From Cacajao melanocephalus (lineage: Eukaryota; Chordata; Mammalia; Primates; Pitheciidae): 64,000 bases of DNA. Shown piece by piece: positions 25,815 to 38,150 of the stretch. Both the position numbers and the translations under genes were made by a program. The notes under the pieces were generated by a model that was not told where the DNA came from, made no database searches, and was given only the letters and a program-made list of their open reading frames with translations. The stretch's first letter is position 1. Every line of letters begins with the position of its first letter. Location: positions 48,849 to 112,848 of the forward strand of contig CAUYLG010048267.1 in NCBI GenBank assembly GCA_963573385.1, read 5' to 3'.

Positions 25815-26042
25815 ACACATCACACACCAGGGCCTGTTGGGGGATGTGGGGCTAGGGGAGGGATAGCAGGGGGTGGGGGGATTGGGGAGGGATAACATTA
25901 GAAGAAATACCTAATGTAGGTGATGTAGGTGGGTGGATGGATGCAGCAAACCACCACGGCATGTGTATACCTATGTAACAATCCTGCATGATCTGCACAG
26001 GTACCCCAGAACTTAAAGCATAACAAATAAAAATATATATTT
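25688..26042 (+). mobile_element. L1PA-type LINE-1 3' end, 5'-truncated
   Basis: Contains AACATGGATGAAACTGGAAA, CAAAAAACCAAACACC, the G-rich 3' UTR tract at 25840-25890, ATGTGTATACCTATGTAACA and GTACCCCAGAACTTAAAGC, then A-rich sequence. It is only about 350 bp long. Confidence 0.93.
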
Positions 26043-26125
26043 TTTTAAAAATATTAATATTTAAATTTCATTTTAAATTGACATATAATAACTATATACA
26101 TATTCATATTTATTTATACTATACT

Positions 26126-26222
26126 CCATGACATTAGGCTGGGCAAAGATTCCTTGGATATGACTCCAAAAGTCAACAGGCAACAAAAATAAAAATTAAC
26201 AAGTGGGACTGAATCACATTGA
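26126..26222 (+). mobile_element. LINE-1 ORF2 fragment
   Basis: GGGCAAAGATTCCTTGGATA, GACTCCAAAAGTCAACAGGC and AAAATTAACAAGTGGGACTG match the distal ORF2 word order (GGCAAAGATTT... CCAAAAGCACAGGCAACAA... AAATGGGACTA). Less than 100 bp. Confidence 0.7.
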
Positions 26223-26978
26223 AAAAATAAAATAAAAATTTTAAATCCTGAATTTGTAGGCCAATGCTAATTTTTAACTGTAGCTACCTTTTTTTTCCTT
26301 TACAAGATAAATTAATTGAATATAAGTTGCCTTTAAGAGTGTCTTTTTACCTGTGCAAAATTTTCTTCCGAAAAATTTTCATCAAAAAATTATCCCAGGT
26401 ATGGTGAGTCACTTTGGTTTTCCTTTATACCCACGTCCAAGGTCAAAAGAAATATGTCAGGTCATACTTTAGCAGAGAATTTCCCATTGCTGTTGAGTAT
26501 CTCACACTACAGACAGTTAAACAGCAGTAGCACTTGGCTTCTGACCTGAGTATAAAAGTATTCTATGTCCATAGGGCCTTTAAATTACTTGGTTCCAGGA
26601 TTTCCTTTTAGCAAAAAGATGACCCTGAAACTTTAAAGCTATTTACTGTAAATGGCCTTCATCTAGCATTGCTTAACAATTTATGCTAGACTGCAAATGA
26701 CTAGAATTAAATCAGTAGCCTCCTCACAAAACTGAAGGACCGATACCTAAAGGCTCCCTTTGAAAACAACTTTCCGGTCAGGATTATTGTTTCCATGGCT
26801 GCCTTTCTAATGCTGATAACCTCAGTGAGAGAAACAACTTCCTGACTAAAGTGTTATAGAAATAATACGATATAACTGAAATCAATGGCCTTGTATTTCT
26901 ACCACAGGCTTTCTCTAACCACCTTGAAATCCTTCCCTCTGTTTTGTCATAGTTAAATTAAAACTTTTCTTGGAGGAT
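26223..26978. other. Repeat-free block, weak enhancer candidate
   Basis: No repeat recognised. The part 26440-26870 is of mixed composition and uninterrupted by simple repeats, which sets it apart from the AT-rich background. No coding frame. Function unknown. Confidence 0.4.
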
Positions 26979-27146
26979 GACTTTAAAATCTGGTTCCTCC
27001 AAATTTTGCATTACCGCTTATATGAATGAACATGGATGAAACTGGAAATCATCATTCTCAGCAAACTGACACAAGAACAAAAAACCAAACACCACATGTT
27101 CTCACTCATAAATGGGTTTTGAACAATGCAAACACAGGGAGGGGAA
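26979..27146 (+). repeat. Local duplication, copy 2 (truncated L1 part)
   Basis: Second copy of the 25642-25814 segment, 1.34 kb downstream in direct orientation. It lacks 11 bp around 27129 and stops after CACAGGGAGGGGAAC, so the rest of the L1 3' UTR is missing. Confidence 0.9.
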
Positions 27147-27689
27147 CTGTTCTCTCTACTTGAAGACACAAATTTGCAGAATTAGACGGGGGAGCCTCTT
27201 CTTTCCTAGCTCATATTTCACTGTAGGCCTGTTGCACCATCTATTCACTTCTTTCTCTCCAGAGGGTATTTTATAAGAAACTTTTGAGGGAACCAATGAA
27301 TCCACAAAGCACATGAATTTTGGGTTCCTCCATGCCATTGAGCTTACAAGGACGGTTCTCTCAAGGGAAAACTGAGGGCTTGAACAAATGTTTATGGTGT
27401 GTTCTGTATAGTGTATTTAATGTTATGTATGGGGACTGGAATTGGGGGTAAGGCTGACCTGTTAGCCTGTTTTCTTATATCAGATTTATCGGGAATATCA
27501 GTGACACTTGGCTCTCTTCAACATGACTTTTACATCTCCCCTTTGTTTTCCAATTATAATTGGAAGGTATAAAGAATAGTCACCTCTAGTGCCAAAAGGA
27601 TGAATAAACATGTCTGTCTAACCCTATATCATAAGCTAATTTAGAGTACAGATTTGCTAGAAGCCTCTCTCAATTCCCTAACTCCCTAG
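27147..27689. other. No feature seen
   Basis: Unique-looking sequence. A 60-codon minus frame at 27156-27338 has no recognisable content. Confidence 0.5.
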
Positions 27690-27962
27690 CATTAATTCAA
27701 GTTTGTCCTTCAGGTCACAGCCAAGCTGTGCCCTACATGATCCTGTGCCTGTTCACTATTATTATTCCAGTCTGCTTCTCTAAGCCTTCCCAGATACAAT
27801 CTCTACAGAGCTCCATCATCTTATATAGACTTGACATTTTCTCCTACCAACTTTAAGCTGTTAGAGAGCAGTGAACACATCATTCTCATTTTTGTCACCC
27901 ATATTTAATACGTAATATTAAATATACTATACAGAACATATCATAACATTTGTTCAGTAATT
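27690..27962 (+). mobile_element. L2 LINE 3' end
   Basis: GTCCTTCAGGTCACAGCCAA, CTAAGCCTTCCCAGATACAA, AACTTTAAGCTGTTAGAGAG and CATTTTTGTCACCCATATT follow the L2 3' order (TTCAGGTCTCAGC... GCCTTCCCTGACC... AAGCTCCTTGAGGG... CATCTCTGTATCCCC). Confidence 0.65.
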
Positions 27963-27971
27963 TTAGGAAGA

Positions 27972-29109
27972 TGTGATAGGCAGAATTCTACAGATGCTGC
28001 TCCCCCAAGATTTCTTTCCTTTTTTATTCAATTAAACATTAATCTAAGTATTTCTATGAAGGGAAATTCTGGAATTTAGGACAGCAGATGGAATTAAGGT
28101 GATTAAGCAGGTAACCTTTTCTTGAGAAAGAAAAATTTTTCTTCTATTCTCTGAATTCTGTATCTAGGGGCTTTTGAATTAAACTAAAATTAAATAGATG
28201 AACAGAAGAAAAGGCATACAATTTTATTAATATTTACATGAATAATAAATTGTAGAGAAGCAACTACTAGGAAACATATGGGGAAACTCGTGAAAGATAA
28301 GGACTAAATTTGAACTAAAGGAAGATAAGATCAGTTCATGCAAACTAATCCTGGAGTCAACTCCCATCTTTGATGATAAGAGTTCTTGTCTCCCTGGTAC
28401 AGGTGTGAGGAGTGAGGACATCTTCCTAAAAAAAATGTAGTCCTGCTTTTAGGCAGATAAGAGGAGGCCAAAGAACTTTTTCTGTATCTGTTGACCTTCA
28501 ATTGCCTTCAGCTCAAAATAATCCTTATGCTAAAGTGGCATATCTTGGGGGTGGCATAGTCTGATCCCCTTCACCTTAAAATAGAGAAATTATTTTGGAT
28601 TTACCCAGATTAACTCGATATAATCAAAGTCCTTAAAAGCAGGGAAAAAGGCAGAAAAGCCATTGAAAGAGATACAGCAGGAGAGGGAGAGAGAGAAGTT
28701 ATGAGGCAAAAAGGGAGGTCAAAGAGATTTGAAGCATGAGAATGACTCATCTTGCCATTTCAGGTTTTGAAGACAGAGAAATGTGGCCATAAGCCAGAAA
28801 GTTTGACGGCTTCTGGAATCTAAAAATAAACCCCCAGCCTATACCCAACAGTCCTACAGTCACATGGAACAGAATCCTGCCAACATTCTAAATGAGCTCT
28901 GAGGTGGATTTATCCCCAGAGCCTCCAGACAGGAAATCAGCTCTGCTGACACCTTGATTTTGGCCCCATGAAACTCAGAGCAGAAAATCAGCTGAGCTAA
29001 GCTATGTCTGTATTTCTGGCCTACTAAACTCTTAGACAATAAACAGGTGGGGGTTTTCAATCTGCTGAGTTTGTTATAATTTATTATGGCAGCAATAGAA
29101 ACTAATACA
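27972..29109 (+). mobile_element. MLT1-type LTR split by another LTR
   Basis: Left part starts TGATAGGCAGAATTCTACAG and runs to GAATTAAGGTGATTAAGCAG. The right part resumes with AAAATAGAGAAATTATTTTG, then CAGAATCCTGCCAACATTC, CAGAGCCTCCAGACAG and the 3' end GCAGCAATAGAAACTAATAC. Without the insert at 28119-28573 the MLT1 order is continuous. Confidence 0.9.
28119..28573 (+). mobile_element. ERVL-type (MLT2-like) solo LTR inside MLT1
   Basis: 455 bp. Contains GGGGCTTTTGAATTAAACTA near the start, ACTAAATTTGAACTAAAGGA, CTTATGCTAAAGTGGCATAT and a TGATCCCCTTCA end. It is flanked by CCTT at 28115-28118 and 28574-28577. The MLT2-like label rests on the 3' end words; the family is tentative. Confidence 0.6.
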
Positions 29110-29343
29110 GAGTGTGTTAATCATAATGATAATTAATCAGTTATGTGTAGGCTGCTGCATTCAAGAGGACACCTAACAAGACAAATGTCTTGTTAAGAAA
29201 TGTCAAGACCAAGAGATAGCCCCAAATCAGGGCTTTACATCTTTGCTGATGATAATGGCTATTCCTTCTCTTAACGTCTTGTCAGAAGATTTATTTGGAG
29301 TCTAATAGTTACAGGCTGGCAACACAAATATAACTATGTTCAT

Positions 29344-29872
29344 ATAGTAGGCAGAATTCTAAGACGGTCCACAGGATCTCCACTCCCTGGTACATATACC
29401 ATGAATAATCCTTCCTCTTGAAGGATGTGAACATGGTGGGATAGTTGCTCTCTTGGTTATGTTATATCATGTAAGATCCATCACAGCAAATTGGAGTGGG
29501 ATTTTCCTGTTGGCTTTGAAGAAGCAACTGCCATGTTTTGACAGAGCCACATGGTCAGGACCTGAAAAAGTCCTTTAAGAGTAAGGGCAATGCCTGGCTG
29601 GTAGCCAGGAACACTAAAGAATTCTGTTTTACAAATGCAAAGAAAAATTATTCCAACAACTTTTATGAGCTTGAAAGAGGACCCTGAGCTTCATATGAGA
29701 ACCCAGCCCTGGCTGACACCTTGAGTTCAGCCTAGTGAGATTTTGAGAGGACCCAGGTAAGCAGTGCTCAGACTTCTTAACTCAGAACCATGTGGAAATG
29801 AATAAATGTGTTTTAAACCATGAAGTGTGTGATGGTTAATTTGATATGCAACAATATAAAACAAATACAGAT
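29344..29872 (+). mobile_element. MLT1-type (MaLR) solo LTR
   Basis: Starts ATAGTAGGCAGAATTCTAAG, then ATAATCCTTCCTCTTGAAGG, TGGCTTTGAAGAAGCAACTG, CTGACACCTTGAGTTCAGCC and GAATAAATGTGTTTTAAACC, ending AATATAAAACAAATACAG. It lies 235 bp after the previous MLT1 in the same orientation. Confidence 0.9.
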
Positions 29873-30168
29873 TTAATCAATTCTTCCAAGCCTATTATTT
29901 TATAGATGACACTAGGAAGTAATCACTCTGCAGATGCAGAGCCATCAGTGAATTGTAATGTTGGGACTAAACCCTGGTTTGGCTTACCAAACTCAACCGA
30001 AATAATTCCTACACTCTAAGACAGGTAAGTTACAGATAAATACACATACACACATAAACACAGAGTTACATACATATTGCCTACCATGGACTGAATGTAT
30101 CCCCCCAAAATCATGTTAAAATCCTAACCCTCAATGTGCTGGTATTAAAAGGTAAGGCCTTCGGAGGT

Positions 30169-31080
30169 GTGAGCTGGAAAAAAAAAAAAAAAAAAAAAAA
30201 CTCAAACTGTTTTGCCTCTGCTCTCACACCAAAACAGTCAACATAGAAGACTTCAGTGACCAAATGTATGGAGTATTTTCTCCACATACCAAGCAAGTAA
30301 TCACTTCCGTAGTGGACCGCAGCTGAGTGTCCTCCAATTCAGTTTTGACACTGTCTACCTAGAAATAGCATCAAATCGCACAGATTGAGGGCTCAGTCCC
30401 ACATGACTATCCCCTGCCTACAGATACCAGTTGTAAGTCAGGACCTCCAGAACTTCTGACTGATGATTTTTAATTGGAATTCTCATGACCTGTTTTTAGG
30501 ATTTGATTAAATTGCTAAAATGCCTCACATAACTCTGGGAAATTTTACCAGTTTACTGTAAAGAATATTACAAAGGATACAGATGAAGAGATGCATGGAG
30601 TGAGGTATAGAGGAAAGGGTGGATAACTTCCATGCCTTCTCTGGGCATGACAAGTTCTAGAAACCACTATGTATCCAAGAAGCCCTTTGAACACTATTTT
30701 TTGGGCCTTTTATGGAAACTTCATTGGATAAGCATAATTGAAGCATGGTTAAGCATGATTGAAGCCATGTACAAATGTGGTTGGATAAAAAGAGTATGAT
30801 CAGTAGGCTGATGGGGAAACCCAGTAAGGCCTGTCTGTTCAGATTTTTCTTGGCCTCTTTGTGCAGCATTTCTTCCTCCTGGATATAGGGAAGAACTTCT
30901 GAAATGGGAAATCTCATGACCTACCAAAAGACAAGGTAGGTCAGAGAATTTCTTTATGGCCAGCCCCAAGACAGATAGGTGAAAATGAATTGAATATATT
31001 TTTTGTTTCTATGGCCTGTCTTGGGGAAAAATAGCAAGGGTGTGGCAGTTATGAGCCAGAAACTGTACATGTGTATCATA
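30169..31080. mobile_element. LTR-like insertion 1 in MLT1 (family unassigned)
   Basis: 912 bp bounded by GGAGGT at 30163-30168 and 31081-31086. Contains an A23 run at 30178-30200, CTCTCACACCAAAACAGTCA, TTTTTAGGATTTGATTAAAT and ATGGCCTGTCTTGGGGAAAA. I recognise these as dispersed LTR-type words but cannot name the family. It could hold more than one element. Confidence 0.55.
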
Positions 31081-31283
31081 GGAGGTAATTAGATCACACA
31101 AGTGGAATTCCCCTGAATGGAAGCAGCGCTTTTACACAAGGGACATAAGAGAGCTTTCTTGTCCTCTCTTTCCCACATGAAAGTGCAATGAGTTGTCATC
31201 AATTAATTTGCAACCCAGAAAAGGCCCATCCCCTGAACCCAATCATGATGGCATTTTGATCTTGAGATACCAGCCTCCGGAAC

Positions 31284-31876
31284 TGTACTGCAAACCAAAA
31301 ATAAGATTCTAAGGTTTCCCAACTATCTGAATGAACTTCCTCCTTGACCAGGGCACTCTTAAAATGTAACCTGGGAGACTGGTTTAGGCCATGATGGGAA
31401 GTGGGGTCAGACATGCCTCAGTATACCTCTCCAGCACTAATATCAACCAGACCTTAAGCCTGTTAAGAAGCATTTATCATCTATCCTCTCTGAGCCTGAT
31501 ACCTGAAGGCTTCCTATGTACAATAAGAACTTAAGTCTCCACAATCCTTTATCTTAATTCAGACATTTCCTTTCTATTGATCCCAGGTCTTTAGATAAAC
31601 TTAACCAATTGTCAACCAGAAAATTTTCAAATCTATCTATAACCTGAAGCCGCTGCTTCAAGTTGCCACACCTTTCTGGACCAAACCAATGTATTTCTTT
31701 AATGTATTTGATTGAAGTCTCATGTCTCCCTAAAATGTGTAAAATCAAGCTGCATCTCAACCACCTTGGGCACATGTTCTCAAGATCTCCTGAGGGCTGT
31801 GTCATGGGCCATGGTCAGTCATATGTGGCTCAGAATAAATCTCTTCAAATATTTTACAGAGTTTGACTCTTTTTGT
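31284..31876 (+). mobile_element. ERV-type LTR insertion 2 in MLT1
   Basis: 593 bp with TGTACTGCAAACC at the left end, GGGAGACTGGTTTAGGCCAT, CCACCTTGGGCACATGTTCT, and an AATAAATCTCTTCAAATATT polyadenylation region near the right end. Flanks are GGAAC and GGAAA. The layout fits a solo LTR of the ERV type; exact family not assigned. Small open frames inside are spurious. Confidence 0.65.
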
Positions 31877-32279
31877 GGAAAGCACAAAACACCTTTCTAT
31901 TGTTTATGTGCCATCCAGTCTATGGTAGTTTGTTATAGTATCCTGAACTGACCAAGGCATTGACTCATCCCAGTTAGCCAATTTCCTATCAAAGGACAAC
32001 TTAACTTACTGGACAGCCACTTAGGCCACTTCTTCAAATTAACTTTTACGAAACAGGTGCAATTCTCCTCAAGGAACTTGAAATTTTTTGATATGTCAAA
32101 CTAATTTGATATTATCATTGAGATGTAACTTACCACATGGAAGTTTGAGACTCTTCTTGCCTATTTAGACTGCATAGAGTTAAAATGGCTCTGGAAAGTT
32201 GAAAGACTAGACCTTGTGTGTTCTCCATATGCAAAAGAAGGATCTTCACATAGACTGACCCATGAGACTCCTTCCCTTA

Positions 32280-34269
<1,990 letters not shown>

Positions 34270-34410
34270 CACACTCATTTGTTTATATAGTGTCTATGGC
34301 TCCTTCCACACTGTAACAGCAGAGTTGAGTAGAAGTGACAGACCAGATGGTCTACAAAGCCTAAAATATCTGCTACCTGGTTCTTTGCAGAAAAAGTTTG
34401 CCAATCCCTG
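34270..34410. mobile_element. hAT-like DNA transposon fragment
   Basis: GTCTATGGCTCCTTCCACAC, GCAGAGTTGAGTAGAAGTGA, CAAAGCCTAAAATATCTGCT and the end AAAGTTTGCCAATCCCTG match the 3' part of a hAT-type repeat ending ...TTTGCCGACCCCTG. Family not assigned. Confidence 0.65.
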
Positions 34411-35326
34411 AAATAAAACAATCAACATTATCTTCCACAATTTATATGACAAAGTCCAAAAAGGTTGACAACTCCCTATGATCATGATATAAAAAAATAA
34501 TGGAGATTATGTCTGTAAGCCACACATAGAGGAATTACATACTCTAAGATCTTATCTTTTTATTTAGCAGATTTAACCACTTTTTAGGTAGTTGTTTGAT
34601 AGAGACAAGGCTTGGGAATGCAACTGGAATCAGGAAGAATCAGAGAACAGGAAGCAGCAGAGGGAAAACCAGCACTTAGAGAGGGGAAGGATGTTACTTC
34701 GAATGTGGTAGATTCTAGTTACTTACACAATGACCGAGAATCTTCCAGAGAATAGTTTGCTGAGTCTGCAGAGTACATTCCTCTTCTCTGTACACACATA
34801 ACCAAACCAGAACATTACTAACCAAGTGTACTCTTCCATGTGATTTTTAAGCCCAAACACAGGAGTAAGAGAAGGAACACAAATAACAGTTAAAACCTTT
34901 CTAGCAAAATAGCCCTAGAGAATAGTAGCATATTTTAAAAATATTAAAACCCTTTTCTAATGGTCAGAACATGAAGCTCCTTTCTCTTTGCCAAGCAGAG
35001 TACATAAGGCCAAAAGGTAAAGCTAAAAGGATTAAAAGAGGATTGGAAAAAATAATGAGTCACTTTTCATCCTCTTCCAAGATCTCAACACAATAGCAAT
35101 GGGAGAAGAAGGTAGACATTTCAGGTTTGATCAAAATAACATTAGTCAGAAATGCCAGAAAAGCCAACAAGCTGGAAATAGTTTTCGTGTGGCCAAATAA
35201 AAAAAGAGTAGATGCCAAAATATTCTTCTTTACAATAGTGGTTACAAGGGGACACTAAGGGCTCATACTAGCCACTTCTGTTAAAATAAAAGAGATGAGA
35301 CATATCAGTAAAAAATGTGTACGTAC
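34411..35326. other. No feature seen
   Basis: Mixed AT-rich sequence. A weak second AAAGGTTGACAACTCCCT at about 34458 resembles the hAT end before it. Nothing gene-like. Confidence 0.45.
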
Positions 35327-35682
35327 TGTTTTAGCTTGTTTTCACACTGCTATAAAGAATATCTGAGACTGAGTAATTTATAAAGGGAAGTTTACTTGAC
35401 TCACAGTTCCACACGGCTGGGGAGGCCTCAGGAAATTTACAATCATGATGGAAGGAGAAACAAACATGTCCTTTTTCACAAGGCAGCAGGAGAAAGAAGT
35501 GCTGAGCAAAGGATTCAGAGGCCCTTATAAAACCACCAGGTCTCATGAGAACTCACTTGTTATCATGAGAACAGCATGAGGGAACCACCTCCGTGATCCA
35601 GTCACCTTCCAAAAGGTCCCTCCCCCAATACATGGGGATTACAATTCAAGATGAGATTTGGGTGGAAACCTAAACTATATCA
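35327..35682 (-). mobile_element. MST/THE1-type (MaLR) solo LTR
   Basis: 356 bp. On the + strand: TGTTTTAGCTTGTTTTCACA, GGCTGGGGAGGCCTCAGGAA, CCTTATAAAACCACCAGGTC, AAGATGAGATTTGGGTGG and end CTATATCA. Flanks CGTAC (35322-35326) and GGTAC (35683-35687) fit a 5 bp target duplication. Confidence 0.93.
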
Positions 35683-36122
35683 GGTACAGTACAGTAATAA
35701 AATTTCATCCTCATTTTAAAAATTTTTCCTGATGTACAGAGGATTCTTTCCTGATGTGCATAATTTGACTGAGTATTGAGTTACAGGCATGAGAGAGTTA
35801 TTGCATATGTGTGAGTATACACATGTATCTACTAAAAGATTTGAATCTTTCCCAGTCATCAATGAAATCATTACAAAGTAAAAGGAAAAATAACCACAAT
35901 CTGGTTTCTTTTATCCATAAACAAACTCAAGGCATATTCTCAGGTTTCAAACTGGAAGCTTCTGAGATTCTTTATGAAGTCTTAGAAACACAGTGATGTA
36001 TTTCATGAACACTTGACAGGATATTAAAGTTTCTTTCTTGAACACATTGACACTGAATGAAATAGTTTATTATAAGTATAATAACAGCCCTCCTTCCATT
36101 ATATGCTATGTAACCAAGCATT
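35683..36122. other. No feature seen
   Basis: AT-rich sequence between an MST LTR and a short L1 insertion. Confidence 0.5.
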
Positions 36123-36139
36123 AAGAAAAAACAACTTTT

Positions 36140-36415
36140 CTTTTTTAATTGAACTTTAGGTTCTGGGGTACATGTGTAGATCATTCAGGATTGTTGCATA
36201 GGTACATACATGGCAATCTGGTTTGCTGCCTCCATCCCCCCATCACTTATATCTGGCATTTCTCCCCAACCTCCCCACCCCCCCGCTGTACCTCCCCTAA
36301 TCCCCCCAACAGACCCCAGTGTGTGATGCTCCCTTCTCTGCGTCCATGTGTTCTCACTGTTCAACACCTGCCTATGAGTGAGAACATGCGGTGTTTGATT
36401 TTCTGTTCTTCTGTC
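36140..36415 (-). mobile_element. L1PA-type 3' end, 276 bp insertion
   Basis: Reverse-complement L1 3' UTR: CTTTAGGTTCTGGGGTACAT, the C-rich tract at 36260-36310, and GTGAGAACATGCGGTGTTTG. A perfect 17 bp target-site duplication AAGAAAAAACAACTTTT lies at 36123-36139 and 36416-36432. The 97-codon + frame here is chance. Confidence 0.97.
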
Positions 36416-36432
36416 AAGAAAAAACAACTTTT

Positions 36433-37904
36433 AAATGACTAACACTCCATTGTTTCACATATAGGTTAAAGATGAATTCAACATCAGATTGAATGCTGAT
36501 TTCTACATTTCAGAAATATTTCAACAGCGGAATTGTTGAAGTGTTCTACTTTACTGAGTTAAACATTTTATTTACTACACAATATATTTGTAGTAAATAA
36601 AAGTAGGTTTTTAACAAGGTAAAGATTAATATTCTAGATTTTTGTTACTACAAAGAAGATTGAACTTAAATTTGAAATCAGTCATTTATAGTTGACATAC
36701 AAATTATTTAAGCATCAAAGTTGTAATTTTGATACAAAAATAATCGTGTTTTGAATCTTTGTTAATGTGATTCTGAATATGACCTGCTTTCTTTAAGGCT
36801 TTTTATATTTCCCTTATAGAATTTATCAGTTTTACTTCTTCCTAAATTCACTTGACCTGTCCTCCTGAATTCAATAATACTATAGAAAGAAAAATTTTTA
36901 AATCTTCATACAACTGAACGAAAGAAGTTATTTTTTATAACCTCCAGGGAAGAGGTGAGAAACAGATTAAATATTCAAACAATGTAACCTTAGGCAACTA
37001 TCTAAAATATTATTTCTAGAGAAATAGAGAGTTATGAGAGCTTGTCATATGATGGGATCTGTAAGTGGGATCACTGTGGTCTTTGTGTGAACATAAATCA
37101 CTTCAAGATAAGCACTTACGGAAATTGCTTTGCATGAAGTAGACTAGAAATCATTGCAGGTGACACACACACAGGTTGAAAGTGAACCAACTTTCATGTA
37201 AATGAGGCCTTAAGGTTAGTTGTGTATGTAAAATGAAGAGTGATAACTGGAACAAGCTGCACAAATTCTCCTAATGATAAAATTATTCCCTTATTGTTGT
37301 ACATTAATACAATATTCCATATAGTATTTCAGGGCTTTAGGCTAAGAGGCTAACAGAAAAAAAGTTCTGTAAGTGCCACAATAAAATACAATAATTTTCA
37401 AATATAATGAATTATCCTCACAGGTATCAAATAACTCTGATGTGATTCTCTTTACAATAAATGATCCCAGAAATTTAAAGTAAAACAAGCTTTACGTATA
37501 AACATGTGTACCAAGCCTTGGGTACTATTATCCAATCAAAGATAATATTATTGATAAAATACAAGAAATCCTACTAATTACATGTAAATATCTTTAAGAT
37601 TAATCTGGGCAGCTATAAATTACTAGACCAATGCTGCAAGTTCTGAAAATGTTGGTTATGTTACTGTCTAATATAATCACTTGGTTTTGTTAGAAAAGTT
37701 AACATAATTATAACCCCCCAATGTAGAAGGATGAGGAAAGAAATATTCTATTATACCGAATAAATGTTGAATATATAATTTTGTAAAAGAATGGCCTAAT
37801 TAATTTTCGGTAGCAGGAAGTAATTTTTTATAAGTTAGGATGTTATTATTCTGAAAAATTTCTGTAATATATCTGAATACCTAAATAAATACACATTGAA
37901 TTAT
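36433..37904. other. Unique AT-rich stretch
   Basis: 1.5 kb with no gene and no recognised repeat. Confidence 0.5.
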
Positions 37905-38150
37905 AATAATGGCCAACTATTATATAGCATTAACATATTCTGGACACTCTGCTAAGTAATTGATATATTTTAAATCATTCCCAAAACAACATTAGGGACT
38001 AAGAGATATTATTATCCCATCTTATAAATGAGAAAACTGAGACATATTGAGTTTAAGTAAATAATCCAAAGTAACACAGTTAATATTTGAGGAAACTAGG
38101 GTTCAAATTCAGACCATCTTGCTCCAAAATTTATGTCTATAATCATATTA
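37905..38150 (-). mobile_element. MIR SINE
   Basis: TATATAGCATTAACATATTC, TTTTAAATCATTCCCAAAAC, ATTATCCCATCTTATAAATG and AGAAAACTGAGACATATTG: reverse-complement MIR with a clear core. Confidence 0.82.

Larger units (their letters stand above)
30078..31965 (+). mobile_element. MLT1-type LTR interrupted twice
   Basis: Three pieces in MLT1 order. 30078-30168 is TGCCTACCATGGACTGAATG to GGCCTTCGGAGGT. 31081-31283 runs from GGAGGTAATTAGATCACACA to GATACCAGCCTCCGGAAC. 31877-31965 has TTTCTATTGTTTATGTGCC, CAGTCTATGGTAGTTTGTTA and CTGAACTGACCAAGGCA. Two other LTR-like sequences fill the gaps. Confidence 0.85.

Noticed and set aside
30178..30200. A23 run as the tail of a processed pseudogene or SINE
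   Set aside because: The sequence before it is only about 10 bp from an MLT1 break, and no retroposed gene body precedes it. It is better explained as part of the LTR-like insert.
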